Below, piece by piece: positions 1-9,200 of a stretch of DNA of 64,000 bases (positions within the stretch are counted from its first letter, which is position 1; the number at the start of each line of letters is the position of its first letter). The notes under the pieces are model-generated. The model had not been told where the DNA came from. It worked only from the letters and a program-made list of their open reading frames with translations, and made no database searches. Origin of the DNA: Candidatus Methanoplasma termitum (GTDB taxonomy: Archaea; Thermoplasmatota; Thermoplasmata; Methanomassiliicoccales; Methanomethylophilaceae); assembly GCF_000800805.1 (NCBI RefSeq), contig NZ_CP010070.1, positions 1 through 64,000 of the forward strand, written 5' to 3'. The translations under genes and the position numbers were made by a program.

Positions 1-100
1 TCTTATAAAACTAATATCATTGTTTTTCTCTATTACAAAAAAAGAAACCATTATAACAGTCTTAAAGCTACATAGTCGGGCTTAGTAACGGAGGAATGAA

Positions 101-1348
101 ATGGGGATATTTGATGAGTCGAAACAAAAAAGAAAACAGCTCATTAAAAATAGGAATATCCTCCAAACAACATATATTCCGGATCAACTCCCTCACAGAG
201 AAAATGAGATCAGGAATATTGTTGAAATAATCACTCCTTCTCTCTACAAGAACAAACCATCAAATATACTTGTTACCGGGAAGACAGGAACAGGAAAGAC
301 CGCAGTTCTGAATTATATAGGAAAAGAACTAAAAAAAGAAGATCCAAAAGAAGAGAACTGCAGTTTTATTTATGTTAATTGTGAGATCGTAGATAATCCA
401 TATGGAATTCTTTTTAACATTTCAAATCAAATAATCATAGATCAGAACAGAATACCTCCCACAGGTTGGAGTCTTGATAGAGTTTATGATACAATGATAA
501 GTTATATCGATAAAGAGAACAAGGTATTCATCATTGTTCTGGATGAGATAGACAGAATACTTCAGAAGAATGGTGACGATATATTCTATTTCTTGACAAC
601 GATGAATGAAATCTTAAAACAATCAAAGATATCTATAATCGGAGTAACAAATAATGCAAAATTCACTGAACTCCTATCCACAAAGATTAAAAGCAGATTG
701 GGTGAAGAGAAAGTTATTTTTTCACCTTATAATGCAGAACAGCTTCAGAATATATTAAGGGGAAGAGCAGAACTCGCATTTGATACTGAAATAATAGGTG
801 ACGGAGTAATATCGCGTTGTGCGGCAATATCCGCACAGGATTCAGGCGATGCGAGGAAAGCACTGGATCTTCTAAGAGTATCGGCCGAGATCGCAGAAAG
901 AAACGGAGACACGTCGGTAACAGAGGCTCATGTTATAGCGGCGAGGAATAAGATAGAAATCGATGCCGTAATTGAAGTTATAAGAACTATAACCGTTCAA
1001 TCAAAGATAGTTCTCAGAAGTATAATAGAACTTCATGAAAAAAAAGACATAATCACAACCGGAAATGTTTATTCTATCTATAAGGAAAATTGTGACATTC
1101 TCAGCGCTAATCTCTTGAAGGAAAAAAGAGTGGCTGATCTGATATCAGAGTTGGATATGTTGGGAATAATTCATGCAAGGGTGAAATCATTCGGGAGAAA
1201 TGGAAGAACAAGGGAAATAGAACTCAATATTAACAAAGACATAATTGATTTTGTTAAGAAAGATGAACTTTTTGAACCTCTTCAAAAGCACAAATCAAAA
1301 AAGCAGACAACACTGTGGAAAGAACAGGAAGATAATAAAAAGGTCTGA
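101..1348 (+). CDS. cdc6: Orc1/Cdc6-family replication initiator
   Basis: The protein (415 aa) is an AAA+ ATPase of the archaeal Orc1/Cdc6 family, which binds origin recognition boxes and loads MCM at replication origins. Visible are a Walker A motif (GKTGTGKTA, about residues 60-68), a Walker B motif (VLDEIDRI, about 146-153), a sensor-1-like stretch (IIGVTNNAKF) and a sensor-2 region (DSGDARKALDLL). The C-terminal ~120 residues fit the winged-helix DNA-binding domain. Length is normal for the family. The ATG follows a GGAGGA ribosome-binding site by a few bases. The gene is clearly AT-richer than the housekeeping genes further along. An ORB-like element lies 40 bp past its stop, so a replication origin here is likely. 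A role at this origin is inferred. Confidence 0.95.
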   Translation: MGIFDESKQKRKQLIKNRNILQTTYIPDQLPHRENEIRNIVEIITPSLYKNKPSNILVTGKTGTGKTAVLNYIGKELKKEDPKEENCSFIYVNCEIVDNPYGILFNISNQIIIDQNRIPPTGWSLDRVYDTMISYIDKENKVFIIVLDEIDRILQKNGDDIFYFLTTMNEILKQSKISIIGVTNNAKFTELLSTKIKSRLGEEKVIFSPYNAEQLQNILRGRAELAFDTEIIGDGVISRCAAISAQDSGDARKALDLLRVSAEIAERNGDTSVTEAHVIAARNKIEIDAVIEVIRTITVQSKIVLRSIIELHEKKDIITTGNVYSIYKENCDILSANLLKEKRVADLISELDMLGIIHARVKSFGRNGRTREIELNINKDIIDFVKKDELFEPLQKHKSKKQTTLWKEQEDNKKV

Positions 1349-1387
1349 TCCATAGTGAATCTGATAACATCATTCATTATTTTCTTT

Positions 1388-1409
1388 TTCCACTGGAAAT
1401 GAAGGGGGG
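1388..1409 (+). other. Origin recognition box (ORB), probable oriC element
   Basis: The sequence TTCCACTGGAAATGAAGGGG followed by two more Gs matches the archaeal ORB pattern: a short dyad around TTCCA..TGGAA followed by a G-string. It lies 40 bp downstream of cdc6, and archaeal origins commonly sit beside their cdc6 gene. I found only one clear copy. The rest of the origin may have been separated by the insertion sequence that begins 18 bp further on. Confidence 0.75.
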
Positions 1410-1427
1410 AGGGCGTTCATTTATTCC

Positions 1428-1444
1428 ATTAAAAGTTGGTCTGT
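1428..1444 (+). repeat. Inverted repeat of the insertion sequence, transposase-downstream end
   Basis: ATTAAAAGTTGGTCTGT is the exact reverse complement of 3014-3030. It marks the end of the element that carries the long non-coding segment. Confidence 0.9.
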
Positions 1445-1758
1445 CACCACTATAGCCACTCGTTTTTGATAAAGGTTGTTACCGCATCCGCTGATCCTAC
1501 CCATAAAAACAACCTAAGGTCGTCCCCATGTTCCGATGCCGACCGTGGAGGCATCGGTCTGTGATATCCATTAACCCATGCGGTCGGGTCCCCCGCAGTT
1601 CCGCATCATCGATTTATTGCCCGGCCCCGAAGGCCATTTCCGCGTTCCCGATATGCCCGACGATACTGTATCGATTTTCTAAGCGACCACGAAGGCCAAA
1701 AAGAAGCCGACATCCTTTCCCGTCCGGCTGTGCTTCACCGCATCCCGATCGTTCATGA
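1445..1758 (-). ncRNA. Candidate bridge/seek RNA region of the insertion sequence
   Basis: This 314-nt segment between the transposase stop and the inverted repeat holds no convincing gene but is rich in hairpins. There is an 8-bp perfect stem at 1533-1540/1550-1557 (CCGATGCC / GGCATCGG), a 4-bp stem at 1623-1626/1632-1635, a small hairpin at 1661-1673, and a longer-range pairing ATGCGG / CCGCAT at 1578-1583/1601-1606. IS110-family elements encode a non-coding RNA that pairs with target and donor DNA and guides the recombinase; in the IS1111 branch it lies downstream of the transposase, as here. Transcription and exact ends are inferred. Confidence 0.6.
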
Positions 1759-2892
1759 TCATTCTGTCTGCGCTGCCTCCATCTCATCCTCTATCTCGTC
1801 GGAATCGGCGAGATATCTTGTCACAGCCATCACTGTCGGGTCTGCGGAATACTTCCTGTCCCGGGTCACCATGGCCCAGATCATACGGGCCATGGAATTC
1901 GCACATGCCACCAACGCCTCGTTGTGATGTTTGCCGTTGGCCTTCAGACGTTTGTATTTCTCGGATATGAACGAGTCCGCATGGTTTATGTGAACGAACG
2001 TTGCCTGGCACAACAGCCTCCTGAGTTCTGGGTCCCCTCTGCGGCTGATCCCGCAGTTCTTCGGTCTGTCGGCGGATTCGTCAAGTTTGGGAGTTATACC
2101 GGCAGATGCGGCGAATGCCCGCCCATCCACGAAACGTGTCATATCATCGGCCATGCACGTGACATACGCCGCAGACAGGATACCGAATCCGGGGACCGAC
2201 CAAACGATATCGAACATCCTGTTGCCTTCCATCCTGTATCGGATCATCTTCTCCGTCTGAGACTTCCTCGCTTTGATACTCTCGGCCTTCGCCGCATCCA
2301 GAATGAGAATGTGGTCCCCCGTTGCCTTCAGCTCCCTGAGGGCAAGAACACAGGTGATGTCGGAGTAATCGCGGGACAGCTTCATTCCTCTTATCAGAAG
2401 ATGGGATCTGATCTGTTTTTTCAAAGCGGTCAGATCGTTCCTGTCGTTGATATCGAACCTGCACAATTCCCTCTGCACCAGCACCTCCCGCGAAGGCATA
2501 TGGGCGACGGCGAACTCGATCTCCCCCATCAGCCGCCTGCGCATATACCCCGCCAGTTCAGCAGCGTCGTTATCATCGTTCTTTGTTTTGGACCTGGTTA
2601 TCCTGTACAGGTCGGCGGCATGGGCCACCGTCACTCTGAACCCGAGATTGGTCAGCATCCAATAGACGTCGTGAGACTTGGTCGAATTCTCTATCAGAAT
2701 ATACGCATCCTGACCGTGAAGACGGTTCGTCAGTCCTACCATTCCCGCAGCGTCCGAAGGGAACCTCCGGAAATCGGCGTTGAATCTTTCCAAAAAATCC
2801 AGGTTCTTCTTTCTCGGCTCTTCTTTGCCTGCGTACACTGCAAACGCCGCACATTTTTCCTTATGCACATCTATCCCGATCGCTATTTTCAT
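1759..2892 (-). CDS. IS110/IS1111-family DEDD transposase
   Basis: The protein (377 aa) has the two-domain layout of IS110-family recombinases. The N-terminal RuvC-like DEDD domain begins with IGIDVHKEKCAAFAV and continues with an acidic region KTKNDDNDAAELAGYM. The C-terminal Transposase_20 domain contains GFGILSAAYV, a catalytic-serine region around AFAASAGITPKLDESA, and the conserved stretch HNEALVACANSMARMIWAM. Length is typical and no frameshift is visible, so the enzyme may be active. The ATG is preceded by a strong GGAGGAGG site. These recombinases act with a guide RNA encoded in the same element; the candidate RNA lies directly downstream. Confidence 0.93.
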   Translation of the reverse strand: MKIAIGIDVHKEKCAAFAVYAGKEEPRKKNLDFLERFNADFRRFPSDAAGMVGLTNRLHGQDAYILIENSTKSHDVYWMLTNLGFRVTVAHAADLYRITRSKTKNDDNDAAELAGYMRRRLMGEIEFAVAHMPSREVLVQRELCRFDINDRNDLTALKKQIRSHLLIRGMKLSRDYSDITCVLALRELKATGDHILILDAAKAESIKARKSQTEKMIRYRMEGNRMFDIVWSVPGFGILSAAYVTCMADDMTRFVDGRAFAASAGITPKLDESADRPKNCGISRRGDPELRRLLCQATFVHINHADSFISEKYKRLKANGKHHNEALVACANSMARMIWAMVTRDRKYSADPTVMAVTRYLADSDEIEDEMEAAQTE

Positions 2893-3013
2893 CTATGCGT
2901 TCCTCCTCCAAAACAGAGGACCGCTTCCGTACGCACCGGAAATCGGTTATTTTATAACCTTGCCGCCCATCATACATACGGTCTGTGGTTTTCTGTTGTG
3001 GTAAACTAATATC

Positions 3014-3030
3014 ACAGACCAACTTTTAAT
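3014..3030 (+). repeat. Inverted repeat of the insertion sequence, transposase-upstream end
   Basis: ACAGACCAACTTTTAAT is the exact reverse complement of 1428-1444. It marks the element end on the side of the transposase start. Confidence 0.9.
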
Positions 3031-3160
3031 GAGGGCGGATTTTTGGTTCTGTAATCAAAAGAATTTAGCCGAAGAAACAAGACATGCCAAGGAATATCAT
3101 ATCTCGGAAGACGGATATTGGATCCCTTTAACCGAGCAGTATGCAGGGTTGCTTTTGTGA
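3029..3160 (+). other. Short open frame across the insertion-sequence junction
   Basis: A 43-codon frame starts at an ATG whose first two bases belong to the insertion sequence. It runs to a TGA at 3158-3160 and contains stretches such as NLAEETRHAKEYHISEDGYW. The same frame can be followed back through the flank left of the element only as far as a stop near 1370. It could be the truncated end of a small gene or chance. No ribosome-binding site is seen. Confidence 0.2.
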
Positions 3161-3200
3161 CAATATATATCAATTTAGAAAAATATACAAGTGGTAAAAT

Positions 3201-3210
3201 CTTTTAAAGA
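3201..3210 (+). promoter_or_regulatory. Probable TATA box of the 2725-aa surface protein gene
   Basis: CTTTTAAAGA lies about 50 bp before the GTG start and would place the transcript start near 3230. That leaves a short leader containing the purine-rich TGGGGGAGA ribosome-binding site at 3244-3252. Confidence 0.4.
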
Positions 3211-3257
3211 GAACGCCATACTGTGTTTACTTTATCAGTTAAAGTGGGGGAGAAACA

Positions 3258-6200
3258 GTGGCGGGTGTTAAATCAAAGGATATTTTAAAGCCTAAAAGCA
3301 AGTTGATAATGACAGCGATAGTTGCGTTGGCGGTATTGGCGATGGTTGCGGCCGTATACAGTCCGACAAGTGATGCAGCTGCGCGTTGGTACTGTGTTGA
3401 AAATGGTAGTATGACGCAATCGCCTGCATCAACAACAGAATACAGCAGCGATCAAGCTGCCATGACTATAAATGCAAACGGTTGGCATTATTTTATTCCA
3501 AGTAATACCACGGCAACAGCCCCGGTTACAGCAAGAAACATAAATGTAGATTCAATCACAGTCAGTGGTGGGAGTACTGCAAATATTATTCTCTGGAGCA
3601 GCTCAGTATGGACATTTACGTTGACAGTTACAAATGGGATAACTGTGGCAAATGGAAGCACATTAAATATTTACGTTCAACCCATCGATAGAACCGCTTC
3701 TACCGTTAGAATAGGTGATGCCAAAATTATCACTCCCTCGATACAACTCAACGGTACCGCCAAACTGAAGAACGTAGGTACCATCGAGGTTGGCAATCTT
3801 TTCTTCAGCGACAACAACAATGCTGCGATCACCGCCAACGGTACGCTTAATAATTATGGTATAATCACAAACACTTCATCGGGTAATGGCGTAACTCTCA
3901 CAGGGGACAAAGGTGGCATAGCCACTGTCAACAACTACGGCATATTTGGAACAAATGTTGCTAGTACTTCCATTTCCACTCTCGGTGGTCAGATTTACGC
4001 TAGCACCAATGGCATCAATGTGATGGCTTCCGGTGGCAACATTACTAACGACGGAGTAATACAGGGAGGCACCTATGGTATTAATGCCACTCCCAACGTG
4101 ACAGTTATAAATAACGCAGCCGGAACGATACAAGGCAACACGACAGGTATAAATCTTGCTGCCGGCGGAACGGTAACAAACAGTGGGTTAATCACAGGCG
4201 TCAGTGATATTGGAATATATACAAACGGACCCAACACCCAAATAACAAATAACAATTCACCCGGCGGTGGTGTAATATCGGGCGGAACCAAAGGGATCAG
4301 TGTGACAGCTGCGGCCGCAGGAACCACGATCACCAACACCGGTAACATTGGCGGCAGTCAAATCGGTATCGACGCCCAGGCCAATGTGACCGTTACCAAT
4401 ACCGATGGTGAGATACACGGCGACAGTACGGCCGGGATCAATCTTGCGGTCGGCGGAACTGTAACGAATACAGGCGTCATTGCGAGTCTCAACGGCAACG
4501 GCATATATTCAAACGGAGCCAATACCAATATCACCAACAATGTAGGGTCAACGGTACCTCTGGGAAGCATTCAGGGAGGCAACAGCGGAATATATCTCAA
4601 CGCAGGGGGAGACGTCAATAATTATGCATTAATAACGGGTGTTAGCCAGGGGGTATATCTGCCGGTTGGAGGAAATGTCAATAACCAAACCAGCGGTTTA
4701 ATATATGCAGCAGGAGGCACAATGCCGGCATCGGTGGGAGTCAGCTACGGCGTAAATGAGACGATCGTAAACTACGGTACCATCATGGGTGACGAAAACG
4801 GCATAAGATTCGCAAGGGGCGGAACAGTGACCAACTACGGCAGCATAACCGGGACAATCGGCTATGGCATATTCTCTCCTATGAGCATTGTGGAGACTAT
4901 GACGGTCACCAATTATAATACGATAACAGGCAAGTCCATAGGAATATACCTCAGTGCAGGCGGAACGGTAACCAATAAACCCGGTGGCACGATCACCGGA
5001 ACCGATAACTATGGTATAGTTTCAGACAAGGATGTCTGGGTAATCAACGATGGCACCATCGACGGATCATCCGGCATCATTCTGACAGGAGGCTCCGTAA
5101 ATAAAATCGATAATACAGGAGATATTATCGCAACCGGTAAGCAGGGCATTTCTGTTATCAACAGCACCACCAACGTCGAGATAACGAACAGCGGTCAGAT
5201 AAAAGGTGCGTCTGAGGGTATATCTATCAATGGGGACGGAATCATAAACAACAACTCCGGGACAATAATCGGAGGAACCGCTGCTATTTCCACGGCCGCT
5301 ACCAGCAACAGCATCAATATTCTCAATGACGGCCTGATAGAAGGCAACAACAGCGGCATATATCTTTTAGGTACCCAAAGCACGATAGAGAATCGCGACA
5401 CCATAAATGGCATCGGCGGCATAGGTATATCGTCCGCCGGCGGCCCGACCGTCCTTCTCAACGACGGCACGATCACAGGCGATGTCACTCTTCTCTCCGG
5501 CGTTGTGAACAACGTAACGTTCATTACCGGCAGCGAGATAGACGGCAACTTTGACATAGGTGACGGCAACTCGACGCTCGATTTCCCAGGCGCACCCGAC
5601 ATCAACCTGAAGTATTCCACGGTCACAGGGACGACCAAGATCTATCTCAATACGACTGTGACCTTCGGGAATGGGTGGACATCCCCGCCCGCCATTGGGT
5701 TGGATGACAAGATCATTCTCATCAAGGGAACCACCGGAGGCTCGATGGCAACTTATCGTTACGTCAGCTATACTTTCAATGGCGAGGAGTTCACGATACT
5801 TGCGGCAAATTCAAAAACGGATCTGATCGCAAAGCTCACATATGTAACAGCGGACTATGTCCTTATCGACGGAAGTCAGGAACAGGCCCCGAATCAGGTG
5901 TTTACATTAAGCCAGGCTGATTTTGACAACATGGGTACTTTCATCCTTGACAACACAGGCAGCCCGAACAACGGCTGGTACTATATAACGGAAAATGTCA
6001 CGCTTAGCAATTCAATAACGATGTCCGGTGATGTCAGCCTGATCGTAAGGGACAGTTGCACAGTGACCGTGACAAGCGGCAACGGTGTCGAAGTTCCAGC
6101 CGGAAGCTCCGCCGCGGTATATGCGAACACACGCGCAGGTGTCGATGCAGGAGACATTGGTGTAGTGACATCTACGGCCGCAGGCGCATATGGAGTGAAT

Positions 6201-9200
6201 GCCGCAGGCAACGTGATCAACACGGCGAGCATAAACATCCCAAGCAGCACCAACGGAGCCGTAGTAAGCATGGGCATCAATGCAAGCAGTCAGATCGATA
6301 TTATCAATGGTGTCACCGGTATAATTCAGGGTAGAGGGGGCATAAACCTTACCGTCGGCGGCATGGTCGATAACTACGGAATAATAAAGGCTGATATGGG
6401 AGCAGGTACGGGAGCAGGTATCCAGATCGGAGGCAATGCCACAGTGACGAACGAAGAGGGCGGCAAGATCCTTGGTAGTACGGGCATATACTGCATTAGC
6501 GGTAACGTCGAAATTGATAACTCTGGTACGATAGACGGAACAGACGGAATAAGGCTTATCACAACAAGCGTATGTACCATCACCAACAACAAGACCGGGA
6601 TCATCAAACAGAGTGCAGGCACCGGTACAAGCAATGCCATATGTTACTCTCAATCTGCGACAGGCAATATCTATAACTACGGTCAGATATTGGCCGAAAA
6701 AGGCCCGGCGATCTTTATCGATACGTCATATGCCACCACGGCCGTGAACACATTCAACTACGTCAACGCCGACGGGACCAGGGCGCTGATAAAGGGCCCG
6801 TATGCCATCCAATACATCAACTCCTCGCGCGGAGATATCTATAACGAGGCCGATGTCCAGTCATCGACAGGCTATGCGATACAGAGCAGCTATTCCGGTT
6901 CCAAAATAACGAATGCTCTCGGCGGCAAGCTCACAGGCACCGGCGGTATATCAACGTCGGGTGTATCGGTCATCAACGCCGGCGACATCATCGCTAACGG
7001 GACCCCTGGCGGGAATCCGTCGATAGGAATAATCTCTTTGGGCAATGTAAGCATCGAGAACAGCGGCAATATAACCGCAGGACTCTATGGGATAACTCTC
7101 AGCGGGGGCACCGTTAAGAACACCTCTGCCGGTAACATCACGGTCTCCGGAGCATATAATTCCAACATGATAGGTATCCGCGGCACCAACGGCGAGACGA
7201 TAATCAACGACGGCCGGATAGATGTAACGACCACCGGCTCGGTCAATGCCATCGGCATCCGTCTCCAGGCGGGAGGAAACATTACCAACAACAATGTCAT
7301 ATCAGGCGGTAACTATGGAGTATGGTCGGTAGGAACGGTCAAATTATCCAACTATGATTCAATCATCGGTAACGTTACATTAGATAACGTTGCTAACGAT
7401 GTTGTTTTCGGAGCCGGCAGCTCTATCACAGGCAATTTCACTATGGGTACAGGCGGCGGTACGCTGAAGTTCACAGACCCGAGCGGATCTTTGACCACAA
7501 GTGCACTCAAATATTCCACTGTCAGCGGTGTTGCGAACATAGGCAGCGCCCTGGTAAGCTTTGACGGATTACCGTCTGATTACGATCTTAGGACTATAGT
7601 CCTTATCGATGCCAACACTGTCGTAAACACCGCTAACGCATACAGATATGGCACATACAGCACGGTATCCCCCGACCCAGTATATGACTTTGTAGTACTT
7701 TCGCAGCCGGAACGGCTGATCGCGGTCATAGAAGAAGAAATCCCATATGTTGATGTGGACGGGAACACGCAAACACACACAGCTATCTATATTGACAATA
7801 TCTTCTTCGAAAGAAGCTCCGGCAACGGCATATTGTATGATACCAATACAGGCGGCACCGACGGCACATGGTATTATGTGCCGGAAGGAACGGAGATAGA
7901 CCTCACAGGGCTCGCTATCAGGGATCTTGCAGCAAGCAACAGTGTCAGCATAATCATCGGGAACGATGGCGTTCTGTCGTTGGCAGATTTCGTCAACGTG
8001 TTCACCGACACATTCTCGATATACTCACAACCGGAAGGGACCGGTGCGATAGGTATTCTGAACAACAACATAAACAGCAGAATCAATCTTCCCAACGGCT
8101 GCGAATTTACCAACACAGCATATATCTATCGCCAGCCAATTGGTAGTGCTCAAACTGAAAGTGTGATCGGCAACGGCGTCGTCACCGTCACGAACGGTGT
8201 CACCGGCGTGATCAAAGGCGGGCAGGCCATCAGCCTTACGGGAGGAGGCAGCGTTTATAATTATGGTGACATAATAGGCGATCTTTATGATGGCGTTTAT
8301 GTCGGTTACGGAATCACTAATATAATTAACAGCCAGACCTCCCCCGGAGGCGGCAGCGGCCCCGGAACGATCTCAGGTAAAAACAGCGGTATTAGTATTA
8401 TCGCCAACGGAAACTCCAGCGTAATAAATGATGGTACGATCGTCGGTCTCGGAACAAGCGGAATAGCATTTATGGGTTATTCCGATTCGATCATCGAGAT
8501 CACCAATAAGGGAACGATAGAAGGAGAATCCTCCGGCATAAATATGAATACGGGAACAGTCCACAATTCTAACACGATCAGCGGGACCGGCCTCGGCAGT
8601 ACGGGGATAATATGTAACGGGACACTTACAGCTCTCGGCTCAGAGATCTTTAATGAGACAGGATCATCCGTAATCAGCGGCGTAGGCGCCGGCGTCATCA
8701 TGTACAACGGCGGAACGGCTGTGAACAATGGCTCAATAATAGGCACAGCGAACGGGCTCTTTGCAACCGCCTATGTTGATCTCTCTAACTATGGCTCAAT
8801 CAAGGGCAATGTATCACTTGCAAACGTAGCAAACGATGTCACATTCGGCGTAGGCAGCAGTATCGAAGGCAATTTCAATATGGGCACAGCCGGAGGCACG
8901 TTGGACTTCGTCGGCCAGCTTGTGGACGGCGTTCTGACATATGCTACGGTCACGGGTGCATCAAACATCCCTCAGTCAACCACCGTATCTTTCGGCAATG
9001 ACTGGGACAACGGTACCGTGACGGCTCCAACACTAAATGCGAAAGAAGTGATAATCCTCATAGATGGAAGTCCTTCCGGTACAGTGTCCGATTACTCCTC
9101 GACATACACTCCTAATGGGTCGCCAATTGATTATCAGATCTTCACAAGAGCATATCCTGCGGGAACGACCATTCTTGATCAGTTGATCGCATACCCAGGA

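Larger units (their letters stand above)
1428..3030 (-). mobile_element. IS1111-type (IS110 family) insertion sequence
   Basis: The element is about 1.6 kb and is bounded by perfect 17-bp inverted repeats at 1428-1444 and 3014-3030. It contains one IS110-family transposase on the minus strand. The transposase has about 120 bp of non-coding sequence before its start and about 315 bp after its stop. Inverted repeats plus a long non-coding segment downstream of the transposase are the hallmarks of the IS1111 branch, whereas classic IS110 lacks such repeats and carries the long segment upstream. GAGGGCG occurs just outside both ends (1409-1415 and 3031-3037) and may reflect the target core, but the exact ends cannot be fixed without an empty site. 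Confidence 0.85.

Noticed and set aside
1924-3009. Long open frame on the plus strand opposite the transposase
   Set aside because: It is the shadow of the intact IS110-family transposase on the other strand; its residues show no protein-like pattern or family motif.
6012-6653. 213-codon frame antisense to the giant adhesin gene
   Set aside because: The repeated, Val/Ser/Ile-biased reading is a by-product of the adhesin repeats; no ribosome-binding site or motif.
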